Part shown: positions 34,481-43,823 of the stretch, in pieces | Layout: each line of letters begins with the position of its first letter | Numbering within the stretch: position 1 is the first letter of the stretch | DNA from: Pseudomonas neustonica | Lineage (GTDB): Bacteria; Pseudomonadota; Gammaproteobacteria; Pseudomonadales; Pseudomonadaceae | Length of the DNA stretch: 64,000 nt | Direction: 5' to 3' | NCBI RefSeq assembly: GCF_003797945.1 | Contig: NZ_RKKU01000002.1 | Coordinates: forward strand, 231,509 to 295,508 | Translations under genes and position numbers: made by a program | The notes under the pieces: model-generated | Told to the model about the DNA's origin: nothing | Database searches by the model: none | Seen by the model: the letters and a program-made list of their open reading frames with translations, nothing else

Positions 34481-35923
34481 TTATTCGCTATCCTCTTCAT
34501 CAGCGCCATCCACATTCATGCCCAGTTCCTTGATCTTCCGAGTCAGGGTGTTTCGCCCCCAGCCCAGTAACTGCGCGGCATCACGGCGTCTTCCTGCCGT
34601 ATGCTTAAGGGCGGTCTCAATCATGATCCGCTCGAATGCCGGCACCGCGATATCCAGCAGGTTGGTTAGCCCGCGGGCCAGCTCCTGGTCTGCCCAGGTG
34701 CGCAAACCGTGCTCCCAATTGCCATCAGGCGCACTGTCGTGGTGCTGCGTGAGCATTTCGGGGGGCAGGTCTTCGATCAGCACTTCGCGGCTGGAAGCCA
34801 TAACGGTGATCCAGCGGCAGGTATTTTCTAGCTGACGGACGTTGCCGGGCCAGGGCAGGTTGCGCAGATAATCCTGGGTCTGAGGCTTGAGTAGCTTTGG
34901 CTCGACCGCGAGTTCCTGTGCGGCTTTGGCCAGAAAGTGCTGAGCCAGCGCTGGGATATCTTCACGGCGCTCGGCCAGCTTGGGAATGTGGATACGAATG
35001 ACATTCAGGCGGTGGAACAAGTCTTCGCGAAACTTGCCTGCCTGAACCAGGCCTTCCAGGTTTTGATGCGTGGCGGCGATGATGCGCACGTCAACCTTGA
35101 TCGGCGTATGTCCGCCCACCCGATAGAACTCGCCATCGGCAAGCACACGTAATAGCCGCGTCTGGGTTTCTGCCGGCATGTCACCGATCTCGTCGAGAAA
35201 CAGGGTGCCGCCATCAGCCTGCTCAAAACGACCACGGCGTTGCACGCTGGCGCCGGTAAAGGCGCCTTTTTCATGGCCAAACAGCTCTGACTCCATCAGA
35301 TCTTTAGGTATGGCGGCCATGTTCAGCGCGATGAACGGATTGCGCGCCCTCGGGCTATGGCGGTGCAGGGCATGGGCTACCAGTTCTTTACCCGTTCCGG
35401 ACTCGCCGTTGATCAGTACCGTGATGTTGGAGTGAGACAGGCGGCCAATGGCGCGAAAGACTTCTTGCATGGCCGGCGCTTCACCGATGATTTCCGGTGT
35501 GCGTGCTTCGTCTGGCTCTTCATCCTCCGCTTCCTGTTCATGAGTGTGAGCTAGCGCACGGCGTACCAACGCGACCGCTTCATCAACGTCAAAGGGCTTG
35601 GGCAAATACTCAAAGGCGCCGCCTTGGTATGAGGCTACCGCGCTGTCCAGGTCGGAGTGCGCGGTCATAATGATGACGGGCAGTTTGGGGTAGCGCTCGC
35701 GAATATTGGCAAGCAGGTCCAGCCCGCTGGTCCCGGGCATGCGAATGTCGCTGATGAGTACATCCGGGCTTTGGCGCTGCAGGCGCGCCAGCGCGGCATC
35801 GGCGCTGTCAAAGCTAACGGGCTCCATACCTTCCTGTTGCAGCGCTTTCTCCAGAACCCAGCGGATGGATCTGTCATCGTCGACAATCCAGACATTTTCA
35901 GCACGATTGGGTGAGCGGGTCAT
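34481..35923 (-). CDS. ntrC: Nitrogen response regulator NtrC
   Basis: A 480-residue sigma-54 activator. Receiver (acidic pair in VWIVDDDRSIRW, acceptor in DVLISDIRMPGTSG), AAA+ domain with Walker A GESGTGKELVAHA and sigma-54 contact loop GAFTGA, and C-terminal Fis-type helix-turn-helix (TAGRRRDAAQLLGWGRNTLTRKIKEL). Activates nitrogen-limitation genes, likely including glnA in this window. 166 bp downstream of ntrB. Confidence 0.97.
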   Translation of the reverse strand: MTRSPNRAENVWIVDDDRSIRWVLEKALQQEGMEPVSFDSADAALARLQRQSPDVLISDIRMPGTSGLDLLANIRERYPKLPVIIMTAHSDLDSAVASYQGGAFEYLPKPFDVDEAVALVRRALAHTHEQEAEDEEPDEARTPEIIGEAPAMQEVFRAIGRLSHSNITVLINGESGTGKELVAHALHRHSPRARNPFIALNMAAIPKDLMESELFGHEKGAFTGASVQRRGRFEQADGGTLFLDEIGDMPAETQTRLLRVLADGEFYRVGGHTPIKVDVRIIAATHQNLEGLVQAGKFREDLFHRLNVIRIHIPKLAERREDIPALAQHFLAKAAQELAVEPKLLKPQTQDYLRNLPWPGNVRQLENTCRWITVMASSREVLIEDLPPEMLTQHHDSAPDGNWEHGLRTWADQELARGLTNLLDIAVPAFERIMIETALKHTAGRRRDAAQLLGWGRNTLTRKIKELGMNVDGADEEDSE

Positions 35924-36089
35924 AAATCAGTTCTCCAGTTCCGGTCTAGCCGGCAGGCAGTTGAGACAAGGCTCGTTAATCAGTGACGTGAACGCGCGCA
36001 AGTAGATAACGGCGGGGTTCGTTGTCAGGCTAAGGCGGCGGGGCGGGGGCCCAAATCGTCGCGCTGGGTAATTCCAGGTGCATGACATG

Positions 36090-37169
36090 TCAGTCGCCCC
36101 CTTCCTTTTCCAGCGGCAGGAACAGGGTGAAGGTCGTACAGCCGGGCTCGCTGTCACACTCGATCAAGCCCTGGTGCTGGCCAATTATGTTCTGGGTGAT
36201 CGACAGTCCCAGTCCAGTGCCTTCAGCCCGGCCGCTGACCATGGGGTAAAAAATACTTTCGACGATGTCAGACGGAATGCCGGGGCCGTTATCGATCACT
36301 TCCAGTCTGCACACCAGGCGGTAGCGTGTTTGGCCAATGGTAAATTGGCGCAGCGCGCGAGTGCGCAGGGTAATGCAGCCCTGTTCCAGCGGGCGGTGTT
36401 CGGCTATCGCCTGCATGGCGTTGCGCACAATATTCAGCAGTGCCTGAATCAGTTGTTCGCGATCGGCAAGGATGTCTGGAATGCTGGGATCATAATCACG
36501 CTTTAGTTGCAGGACGCCCTGGGTTTCAGCTTCGATCAGGCTGCAGACGCGCTCGGTAATTTCGTGGATGTTGATCGGGTGCAGAGCTGGCGGGCGATAA
36601 GGGCCGAGCATGCTGTCAACCAGGTTACGCAGTCGATCAGCCTCCTCAATGATAACGTCGGTGTAATCCTTGAGTGATTCTTCCGGCAGTTCCCGGGCCA
36701 GCAGTTGCGCCGCGCCGCGAATGCCGCCCAGCGGATTTTTGATCTCATGCGCCAGTCCACGCACCAGTACTTTGGTGACCTCCTGCTTGGATAGCTGAGC
36801 TTCTTCCTTGGTGATACGTAGCAAACGGTCGCGCGGATAAAGCTCAATCAGCAGCCAGCTGCGATTGGCTGCCATGATGGGCGTGACTGAATAGTCGACC
36901 ATCATGCTTCTGCCGTTGCTCAGGTTCAGCTGCGCTTCACGTTTGGTAAAGGGGTGAGCGTTCTCAACAGCGTTGCGCAGGGACTCCAGTGCCGCAGCAG
37001 TATCGGTAAAAAGCTCGCTTACGGGCTGCTGGAATACTCGCTGACCACTAACGGCCAATAACATCTCTGCTGCTGGGTTCATGAAACTCAGGCGCAAGTC
37101 TGCATTGAGCAGCAGCACGGCTGTGGTCAGGTTGTCCAAAATTTGGCGTAGAAATCGATCAGGCAGCAT
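36090..37169 (-). CDS. ntrB: Nitrogen regulation histidine kinase NtrB
   Basis: A 359-residue cytoplasmic kinase with an N-terminal PAS domain (LDNLTTAVLLLNADLRLSFMNPAAEMLL), phospho-acceptor His in GLAHEIKNPLGGIRGAAQLL, N-box LLNIVRNAMQAI and G-boxes DNGPGIP and GTGLGLSI. Phosphorylates NtrC when nitrogen is short. ATG 37169 has GGAT eight bases upstream and gives the N-terminal length of relatives; ATG 37181 is also possible, and the frame opens at 37280. Confidence 0.94.
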   Translation of the reverse strand: MLPDRFLRQILDNLTTAVLLLNADLRLSFMNPAAEMLLAVSGQRVFQQPVSELFTDTAAALESLRNAVENAHPFTKREAQLNLSNGRSMMVDYSVTPIMAANRSWLLIELYPRDRLLRITKEEAQLSKQEVTKVLVRGLAHEIKNPLGGIRGAAQLLARELPEESLKDYTDVIIEEADRLRNLVDSMLGPYRPPALHPINIHEITERVCSLIEAETQGVLQLKRDYDPSIPDILADREQLIQALLNIVRNAMQAIAEHRPLEQGCITLRTRALRQFTIGQTRYRLVCRLEVIDNGPGIPSDIVESIFYPMVSGRAEGTGLGLSITQNIIGQHQGLIECDSEPGCTTFTLFLPLEKEGGD

Positions 37170-37197
37170 AACTATATCCATGGTTTGGGCAGAGAAA

Positions 37198-37213
37198 TGC
37201 AAGAAGCGAACCA
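37198..37213 (-). promoter_or_regulatory. Possible sigma-54 promoter of ntrB
   Basis: Minus-strand TGGTTCGCTTCTTGCA keeps the invariant GG and GC with correct 10-base spacing of a -24/-12 promoter, though the -24 box departs from TGGCAC. Transcription would begin about 18 bases before ATG 37169. Suggestive only. Confidence 0.4.
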
Positions 37214-37439
37214 ATTCAGGGCGTAGACCTAATGCTATGCATATTCTTTTGCTCGTTTCTGTTGCGCCGCGGTCCAGCAAGCAGCAGTAGGGGCTGCATG
37301 CCTTGTAAATAGGGCACTGGATGCTGGCGATGCTAGCGTTATACGGTGAAGAAAGTAGGCTTTATAGTGGCACACCGACAGCGGGCAGTAATCCGCACGC
37401 CAAGCGATGGCGCACGAATGGGAGCGCTTGGTGGGAGTA

Positions 37440-37456
37440 TGCACCAAAACGGTGCT
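37440..37456. promoter_or_regulatory. NtrC-type operator upstream of ntrBC
   Basis: TGCACCAAAACGGTGCT contains a perfect GCACC-N5-GGTGC palindrome, the known NtrC binding consensus. It lies about 240 bp upstream of the candidate sigma-54 promoter, in the 333-bp gap between ntrB and the DUF4124 gene. Nothing else was recognised in that gap. Confidence 0.65.
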
Positions 37457-37502
37457 TTGTGCTGGCGCGGCTCTGGACGTTGACCGCGCCGTTGCAGGTA
37501 GG

Positions 37503-38150
37503 TCAGTTTCCGGTGGCAGGGCCTGGTACGTTTGGTGCGCGCGGTGCGGCTGGCGCAGTAGGGGCCTGGTTTGGATTGCCGACGCGGCCAGGCTGGTTCA
37601 GCGAAGTGCGCTGAACATGCAGAGTAACCGGGTCGCTGCTGAGGATAACCTGGCCTTTGGTATCCATGATGACAGCACTGATTTCGTGGGTGCCTCGGTC
37701 CAGGTTGGGCAAGGTTAATGTCGCATTGGGTTGGCCGCTACCGGCAATCGCTTGCTCGTTCAGGTTGCCATCAACCTGCGCTCGAAGAAGGTTTCCACTA
37801 CGCAGCGGCGGGTCGATGGTGACCGACAGTTCGATATTGCCGTCGTTGGCGCGAACTGCACTATCGTTGGCTGGACTGGTGACCTTAAGGCTGCGATAGC
37901 CGCCGGTAATATTGGCGTTACTTTGGTTGTTGGCGCCATTGCTTGCTTCGTTAAATGCGGGAATAGGCTTGGGCGGCTCAATACTATTGGTCGGACCAAC
38001 TTCAATCTTGGTGGAGTTGGGATTGGGTTGGTCTGAGTAGATGCGATTGCCTTGTGCATCTGTCCAGGTGTAAATCTCGCTCGCACCAGCGCCGGCGCTC
38101 ATGCCGCCTAGTAAGAGTACGGACAGTGCCATAACTGATTTCTTGGACAT
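37503..38150 (-). CDS. DUF4124-domain exported protein
   Basis: A 215-residue protein with a signal peptide (MSKKSVMALSVLLLGGMSAGAGA), then the DUF4124 module EIYTWTDAQGNRIYSDQPNP (about 24-60), an Asn-rich linker and a beta-sandwich-like C-terminal part (SPANDSAVRANDGNIELSVTIDPPL) resembling envelope Ig-like domains. AGGAGA precedes ATG 38150. Found between glnA and ntrB in Pseudomonas; function unknown. Confidence 0.85.
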   Translation of the reverse strand: MSKKSVMALSVLLLGGMSAGAGASEIYTWTDAQGNRIYSDQPNPNSTKIEVGPTNSIEPPKPIPAFNEASNGANNQSNANITGGYRSLKVTSPANDSAVRANDGNIELSVTIDPPLRSGNLLRAQVDGNLNEQAIAGSGQPNATLTLPNLDRGTHEISAVIMDTKGQVILSSDPVTLHVQRTSLNQPGRVGNPNQAPTAPAAPRAPNVPGPATGN

Positions 38151-38280
38151 CACTTTCTCTCCTGGGGCGCTCTAGCCCATCCATGCAGTCTTCTTTATAG
38201 CCTGATGGCGTCGAGATCGCCACGTGTCGCCGTATGCTGCTCCGGTTTTTCACTCATGGGAGCAGTATGGCAAGCATAAA

Positions 38281-38310
38281 AAAGGGCGCCCATAGGGGCA
38301 CCCTTCTTTG
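38281..38310 (-). terminator. Terminator of glnA
   Basis: On the minus strand GGGTGCCC pairs with GGGCGCCC around a short loop and is followed by a T-rich run, 22 bp past the glnA stop. Confidence 0.85.
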
Positions 38311-38331
38311 ACTGCCAGGCTTGCGCCAGGT

Positions 38332-39735
38332 TCAGCAGCTGTAATACAGATCGTATTCCAGCGGGTGAACGAAGGTGCGTACCTTGATTTCTTCGGCGTG
38401 CTTGAGCTCCATGTAAGCATCGATGAAGTCATTGGTGAAGACATCGCCCTTGGTCAGGAACTCGCGATCTGCGTCCAGAGACTCCAGGGCCTCTTTCAGG
38501 CTGCCGCAAACTTGTGGGATCTGGTCGGCTTCTTCCGGCGGCAGATCATACAAGTTCTTGTCGGCAGCATCGCCAGGGTGGATCTTGTTCTGGATACCGT
38601 CCAGGCCAGCCATCAACAGTGCCGCGAAGCACAGGTAAGGGTTAGCAGCTGGATCAGGGAAGCGTGCTTCAATGCGGCGCGCTTTCGGGCTGGAAACGTA
38701 AGGAATACGGATGGAAGCAGAACGGTTGCGAGCGGAGTACGCCAGCATTACCGGAGCTTCAAAGCCTGGGACCAGACGCTTGTAGCTGTTGGTGGACGGG
38801 TTGGTGAACGCGTTCAGCGCTTTACCGTGCTTGATGATACCGCCGATGAAAAACAGGGCAGTGTCGGACAGGCCGGAATAGCCTTCGCCAGCAAAGGTGT
38901 TCTTGCCGTCTTTGGAGATGGACATGTGTACATGCATACCGGAGCCGTTGTCGCCATACAGAGGCTTGGGCATGAAGGTAGCGGTTTTGCCGAAGGCATC
39001 GGCAACGTTGTGTACACAGTACTTCAGCGTTTGTACTTCATCGCCCTTGGCTACCAGGGTGTTGAACAGTACGCCGATTTCGTTCTGACCGGCAGTCGCC
39101 ACTTCGTGGTGGTGAACTTCGATGGTCAGGCCCATTTCTTCCATGGCATTACACATGGCAGTACGGACTTCGTGATCGTGATCGACCGGAGGAACCGGGA
39201 AGTAACCACCTTTGACGCCAGGGCGGTGGCCCTTGTTGCCAGTTTCGAAGTCGCCGTCGGTATTCCAGGAAGCCTGCTCAGAGAAGATTTTGAACATGGA
39301 GCCGGAGATGTCGGACTTGAACTTCACTTCGTCAAAAACGAAGAACTCAGGCTCGGGGCCAACAAATACAGTGTCACCAATGCCGGTGGACTTCAGATAC
39401 TCTTCGCAACGCTTGGCGATGCCGCGTGGGTCGCGCTCATAGCCCTGCATGGTAGACGGCTCGATGATGTCGCAAACCAGGATCAGGGTGGGCTCTTCGG
39501 TGAAGGGGTCCATGACTGCAGTGCTGTCATCGGGCATGAGGATCATGTCGGAAGCTTCGATACCTTTCCAGCCGGCAATCGAGGAGCCGTCGAACATCTT
39601 GCCTTCTTCGAAGAAGTCATCGTTGACATCACGAGCAGGCATAGTGACGTGCTGCTGCTTGCCTTTAGTATCGGTGAAGCGCAGGTCTACCCACTTCACG
39701 TCATACTCTTTGATCAGATTCATCGCTTTCGACAT
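38332..39735 (-). CDS. glnA: Glutamine synthetase type I
   Basis: A 467-residue GSI-beta enzyme forming glutamine from glutamate, ammonia and ATP as a dodecamer. Conserved: [50 protein letters not shown] and the adenylylation site NLYDLPPEE, so activity is expected to be tuned by AMP attachment to that Tyr. ATG 39735 chosen for AAAGGAGG nine bases upstream. A sigma-54 promoter and two NtrC-type sites lie upstream. Confidence 0.98.
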   Translation of the reverse strand: MSKAMNLIKEYDVKWVDLRFTDTKGKQQHVTMPARDVNDDFFEEGKMFDGSSIAGWKGIEASDMILMPDDSTAVMDPFTEEPTLILVCDIIEPSTMQGYERDPRGIAKRCEEYLKSTGIGDTVFVGPEPEFFVFDEVKFKSDISGSMFKIFSEQASWNTDGDFETGNKGHRPGVKGGYFPVPPVDHDHEVRTAMCNAMEEMGLTIEVHHHEVATAGQNEIGVLFNTLVAKGDEVQTLKYCVHNVADAFGKTATFMPKPLYGDNGSGMHVHMSISKDGKNTFAGEGYSGLSDTALFFIGGIIKHGKALNAFTNPSTNSYKRLVPGFEAPVMLAYSARNRSASIRIPYVSSPKARRIEARFPDPAANPYLCFAALLMAGLDGIQNKIHPGDAADKNLYDLPPEEADQIPQVCGSLKEALESLDADREFLTKGDVFTNDFIDAYMELKHAEEIKVRTFVHPLEYDLYYSC

Positions 39736-39829
39736 GGTTTCCTCCAAAAGGAATCATTTGCCAGGCATCTGGCCTGGCGCCTCTTTAATTCGAGCGGATC
39801 GGGTCCGCACGTCGGTTGCATTACAAGTG

Positions 39830-39845
39830 AGCAAAAGGTGTGCCA
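39830..39845 (-). promoter_or_regulatory. Sigma-54 promoter of glnA
   Basis: Minus-strand TGGCACACCTTTTGCT matches the -24/-12 consensus TGGCAC-N5-TTGCW at every fixed position. Predicted start near 39819 leaves a leader of about 85 bases to the glnA ATG. Confidence 0.9.
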
Positions 39846-39919
39846 TTTCGGAGCATCGCTCGAAAGGCCCTGTTTCAGTGGGCTTTGCTCAAAAAAACGT
39901 CAGCGCGCACCATAATAGC

Positions 39920-39934
39920 GCACCTAATAAGTGC
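39920..39934. promoter_or_regulatory. NtrC-type site 1 upstream of glnA
   Basis: GCACCTAATAAGTGC fits the GCAC-N7-GTGC NtrC consensus. It lies about 75 bp upstream of the sigma-54 promoter. A weaker half-matching site overlaps it at 39907-39921. Confidence 0.72.
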
Positions 39935-39950
39935 AACCTAACGGGATTAT

Positions 39951-39965
39951 GCACGCTTATAGTGC
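39951..39965. promoter_or_regulatory. NtrC-type site 2 upstream of glnA
   Basis: GCACGCTTATAGTGC fits GCAC-N7-GTGC and is centred 31 bp from site 1, three helical turns, as expected for paired enhancer sites on one DNA face. Confidence 0.7.
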
Positions 39966-40009
39966 GCGTCGCTTGTTGATCGTTCGCGCGCCGCGCAACC
40001 ACTCTAAGG

Positions 40010-40015
40010 TATAAT
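40010..40015 (+). promoter_or_regulatory. Candidate -10 box of thiI
   Basis: A perfect TATAAT lies 30 bp before the thiI ATG. No good -35 hexamer is seen at normal spacing, so strength is uncertain. Confidence 0.4.
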
Positions 40016-40045
40016 GCGCGGCTTTGCGCACCTTACACCACTCCT

Positions 40046-41503
40046 ATGAAACTCATCATTAAATTCTTCCCCGAAATTACCATTAAGACCCGCCAGGTCC
40101 GCAAGCGCTTTGTGGCGCAACTCAAGGGCAACCTGAAGCTTCTGCTGGCCGACATTGATCCTGAAGCGCGGGTCACTGGCAGCTGGGATAGCCTTGAGAT
40201 AAACCTTGGCAGTGATCGACAGCTGCAGCAGTTGTGTATTGCTCGGCTGAAAAATACACCGGGTATCGCGCATTTTCTGGAAGTGCACGAGTACCCGCTG
40301 GGCACGCTGGATGAGCTGGCAGATCTGTGCGTAACTGCCGTCGGTGAGCAGCTGCAAGGCAAGGTGTTTTCCGTGCGCTGCAAGCGGGTCGGCCAACATG
40401 ATTTCAGCTCACAGGATGTGGCGATCAAAGTGGGTGGCGAGTTGCAGCGGCGTTGCGGCGCAGCTGGCGTGTCGATGAAGCAGCCCGAGGTTGTTGTCCA
40501 AATTGAGATTCGCAGTCAGCGGGTATTCCTGATTCAGGCTCGTCACCCGGGCATGGGTGGCTTCCCGCTGGGCACCATGGAGCCGGTTTTGAGCCTGCTG
40601 TCGGGCGGATTTGATTCCACCGTAGCCAGCTACCAGATGCTGCAGCGCGGGTTATTGCCGCACTTTGTATTTTTCAATCTGGGTGGTCGTGCGCACGAAT
40701 TGGGCGTTCGCCAGGTCGCGCACTATTTATGGCAGCGCTACGCGGCGAGCCATCGACTGCGTTTTGTCAGTGTGCCCTTCGAGGGTGTGGTGGCAGAAAT
40801 TCTGCAGAATGTAGAGAACAGCCAAATGGGGGTGGTACTCAAACGCATGATGTTGCGTGCCGCCGACCGCGTGGCTGCTCGGCTGGATATCGATGCGCTG
40901 GTGACAGGGGAGGCCATCGCGCAAGTCGCAAGCCAGACGCTACCCAATCTCAGCGTAATTGATAAGGCGGCTGAGCGTTTCGTGATTCGCCCCCTGATTA
41001 CCACCAGTAAGAGTGACATCATTGATACGGCGCGTCAGATCGGTACCCTGGATTTCTCCAGCAGCATGCCGGAGTACTGCGGTGTTATTTCGGTGGGCCC
41101 GGCGATTCGTACCACCGTGGCTAAAGTAGAAGAGGTCGAGGCGTGTTTTGACTTTGAGGTGCTGAATCAAGCGTTAGCTGGCGCAACCTATACCGATTGT
41201 AGTGAGCTGGATCAGGTGATGGCGGGCGGTGCCGAGGTCGAGGTGGTCAGCAGCGCACTGGCCGGGCAAGTGGTGCTGGACATCCGCCACCCGGACGAGC
41301 AGGAGTTAAGGCCCTTGCAGTTGCCAGGGGTAGAAGTACAGCAGATACCTTTTTATCGTCTCAACAGTGCATTTACGACACTGGACGCATCTCGTGCCTT
41401 CCTGCTGTATTGTGAGAAGGGTGTAATGAGTCAGCTCCATGCGCAGTATCTGCTCGATGCCGGTTACGGTAATGTGCGGGTTCTGCGTTTGCCCAAAAGT
41501 TAG
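40046..41503 (+). CDS. thiI: tRNA 4-thiouridine synthase / sulfur carrier ThiI
   Basis: A 485-residue three-part enzyme: N-terminal ferredoxin-like/THUMP tRNA-binding region (about 1-165), PP-loop adenylating domain (LLSGGFDSTVASYQML, about 178), and a C-terminal rhodanese domain whose active Cys is in LLYCEKGVMSQL. Makes s4U8 in tRNA and supplies sulfur for the thiamine thiazole. The rhodanese part is present, as in enteric ThiI. Divergent from glnA. Confidence 0.95.
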   Translation: MKLIIKFFPEITIKTRQVRKRFVAQLKGNLKLLLADIDPEARVTGSWDSLEINLGSDRQLQQLCIARLKNTPGIAHFLEVHEYPLGTLDELADLCVTAVGEQLQGKVFSVRCKRVGQHDFSSQDVAIKVGGELQRRCGAAGVSMKQPEVVVQIEIRSQRVFLIQARHPGMGGFPLGTMEPVLSLLSGGFDSTVASYQMLQRGLLPHFVFFNLGGRAHELGVRQVAHYLWQRYAASHRLRFVSVPFEGVVAEILQNVENSQMGVVLKRMMLRAADRVAARLDIDALVTGEAIAQVASQTLPNLSVIDKAAERFVIRPLITTSKSDIIDTARQIGTLDFSSSMPEYCGVISVGPAIRTTVAKVEEVEACFDFEVLNQALAGATYTDCSELDQVMAGGAEVEVVSSALAGQVVLDIRHPDEQELRPLQLPGVEVQQIPFYRLNSAFTTLDASRAFLLYCEKGVMSQLHAQYLLDAGYGNVRVLRLPKS

Positions 41504-41505
41504 GC

Positions 41506-41543
41506 CCGTCAGGACGGCAATAACGAGCCGTCTGGCGGTTTTT
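41506..41543 (+). terminator. Terminator after thiI
   Basis: CCGTCAGGACGGC pairs with GCCGTCTGGCGG, with one bulge and one wobble pair, and is followed by five T, directly after the thiI stop. Confidence 0.82.
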
Positions 41544-41674
41544 ATGCCTGTTAATGCAGTGCAATTGGGCTTGGGCGTGCAAAAAACATACACTGTCATG
41601 CTTGGGTCTGTATAATGCCCACCTCTTTTTTCCAGTTAGCCGGCTCAAGTGCCGCGCCATCCAGGACGTTCAAA

Positions 41675-43486
41675 GTGATCGAGAATCTTCGTAATATCGC
41701 CATTATCGCCCACGTTGACCACGGTAAAACTACCCTGGTTGACGCCCTTCTCCGCCAGTCCGGTACGCTGGACCGCAAGGAGTTGGAGTCTGAGCGCATC
41801 ATGGACTCCAACGACCAGGAAAAGGAACGCGGCATTACCATCCTGGCGAAAAACACCGCCATTAATTGGAACGGTTACCACATCAACATCGTTGACACCC
41901 CCGGCCACGCCGATTTCGGTGGCGAGGTTGAGCGTGTCATGTCCATGGTTGACTCAGTACTGCTGCTGGTCGATGCGGTTGACGGCCCCATGCCGCAAAC
42001 CCGCTTTGTAACCCAGAAAGCCTTCCAGGCTGGCCTGCGTCCCATCGTTGTAGTCAACAAGATTGACCGCCCAGGCGCGCGTCCTGATTGGGTTATCGAC
42101 CAGGTTTTTGACCTGTTTGACAGCCTGGGTGCCACCGACGAGCAGTTGGATTTTCCTTTTGTTTATGCCTCCGCCCTAAACGGTATTGCTGGTATGGATC
42201 CAGAGGAAATGTCGGAAGATTTGACCCCGCTGTTCCAGACCGTAGTTGATCGCGTGCCACCTCCAGACGTTGATCTGGACGGGCCTTTCCAAATGCAAAT
42301 TTCGGCATTGGATTACAACAGCTTCTTGGGTGTTATCGGCATTGGCCGCATTCGTCGCGGCAAGATCAAGGCAAACAGCCCGGTTACCTCCATCGACGCC
42401 AGCGGCAAAAAGCGCAACGGCCGTATCCTGAAGATCATGGGTCACCACGGTCTGCAGCGTGTCGAGGTTGACGATGCCCAGGCGGGTGACATCATCTGCA
42501 TCAGCGGTTTTGATCCGTTGTTCATCTCCGACACCCTGTGCGATCAGCAAAACGTTGAAGCCATGACGCCCCTGAGCGTTGATGAGCCGACTGTGAGCAT
42601 GACCTTCCAGGTCAATGATTCACCTTTCGCGGGTAAGGAAGGCAAGTTCGTAACCAGCCGCAACATCAAGGAGCGTCTGGAAAAGGAACTGCTGCACAAC
42701 GTGGCACTGCGCGTTGAAGAAGGCGATAGCGCTGACAAGTTCAAGGTGTCAGGTCGTGGTGAGTTGCACCTGTCGGTACTGATCGAAACCATGCGTCGCG
42801 AAGGCTTTGAGCTGGGTATTTCTCGTCCAGAAGTTGTGGTCAAGGAAGTAGACGGCGAAAAGCATGAGCCCTATGAAAATGTCATCATCGACATCGAAGA
42901 CCAGCATCAGGGTCCGATCATGGAACAGATGGGTCTGCGCAAGGGTGATCTGTCCAACATGGTTCCGGATGGCAAGGGTCGTATCCGTCTGGAGTACAAC
43001 ATTCCAGCACGTGGTTTGATCGGTTTCCGTAACACCTTCCTGACCATGACCTCTGGTTCCGGCATCATGACCAGTACTTTCAGTCACTATGGTCCGGTCA
43101 AGCTGGGTGACGTGGGTCAGCGCCAGAACGGCGTTCTGGTCTCCATGGCAACAGGTAAGGCACTGACTTACTCGCTGGAAACACTGCAAAGCCGCGGTAA
43201 GTTGTTCCTTGAGCCAGGCCAGGAAATTTATGAAGGTCAGTTGGCCGGTATCAACAGCCGTGACAACGATCTGGTGATCAACCCCACCAAGGGCAAGAAG
43301 CTCGACAACATGCGTGCCTCCGGCAAGGATGAAGTCATCGCCCTGGTTCCGCCGGTCAAGTTCACTCTTGAGCAGGCGCTGGAGTTCATCGACGACGACG
43401 AGCTGGTAGAAGTAACGCCCAAGTCGATCCGTCTGCGTAAAAAGTTCTTGAACGAGAACGAGCGCAAGCGCGCCAGCAAAGGCTGA
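41675..43486 (+). CDS. typA: Ribosome-associated GTPase TypA/BipA
   Basis: A 603-residue translational GTPase with P-loop [15 protein letters not shown], switch [14 protein letters not shown] and [11 protein letters not shown], then domains II, III, V and the BipA-specific C-terminus. Needed for ribosome assembly and stress growth. I choose GTG 41675 ([17 protein letters not shown]), which matches relatives and has AGGA eight bases upstream; the frame opens earlier at 41615. Confidence 0.95.
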   Translation: MIENLRNIAIIAHVDHGKTTLVDALLRQSGTLDRKELESERIMDSNDQEKERGITILAKNTAINWNGYHINIVDTPGHADFGGEVERVMSMVDSVLLLVDAVDGPMPQTRFVTQKAFQAGLRPIVVVNKIDRPGARPDWVIDQVFDLFDSLGATDEQLDFPFVYASALNGIAGMDPEEMSEDLTPLFQTVVDRVPPPDVDLDGPFQMQISALDYNSFLGVIGIGRIRRGKIKANSPVTSIDASGKKRNGRILKIMGHHGLQRVEVDDAQAGDIICISGFDPLFISDTLCDQQNVEAMTPLSVDEPTVSMTFQVNDSPFAGKEGKFVTSRNIKERLEKELLHNVALRVEEGDSADKFKVSGRGELHLSVLIETMRREGFELGISRPEVVVKEVDGEKHEPYENVIIDIEDQHQGPIMEQMGLRKGDLSNMVPDGKGRIRLEYNIPARGLIGFRNTFLTMTSGSGIMTSTFSHYGPVKLGDVGQRQNGVLVSMATGKALTYSLETLQSRGKLFLEPGQEIYEGQLAGINSRDNDLVINPTKGKKLDNMRASGKDEVIALVPPVKFTLEQALEFIDDDELVEVTPKSIRLRKKFLNENERKRASKG

Positions 43487-43513
43487 TAGCCTGGTCTGAA
43501 AACAGACCAAAGA

Positions 43514-43549
43514 AAAACCCCGCACCGGTCTTCCGGGCGGGGTTTTTTT
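43514..43549 (+). terminator. Terminator of typA
   Basis: CCCCGC...GCGGGG stem with an inner CCGG pairing and seven T, about 30 bp after the typA stop. The remainder of the 337-bp gap to the next gene holds only a candidate promoter. Confidence 0.93.
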
Positions 43550-43696
43550 GTATCTGCGATTCTATGGCTGTCGATGCGCGACTACTAACCGAGGTCAATC
43601 GCGCCATCATAACCTTGGACACTCCCCTGTTCTTCCTATCACCCGGTCAAGTGAACCATCATCCCTGACATGTTGTTTTTCACCCGCATGGGCGAA

Positions 43697-43724
43697 TTGA
43701 ATCGACTTGAGTCATCTGTAGTAT
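43697..43724 (+). promoter_or_regulatory. Candidate sigma-70 promoter of the polyester hydrolase
   Basis: TTGAAT and TAGTAT are 16 bases apart; a start near 43731 would give a leader of about 93 bases. Plausible but unproven. Confidence 0.35.
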
Positions 43725-43823
43725 TTGTCCCGAGGCAGCTTTATCCCTTGCGATGGCCCCTGTTTTAAGGCGAGCCAGCATCCGTAGTTAAAACAATAAT
43801 GCTTCACGGAGACTCAATAAATG

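Noticed and set aside
38308..39915. 535-residue open frame opposite glnA
   Set aside because: It mirrors the strongly biased codons of glnA on the other strand and has no family motif or ribosome site.
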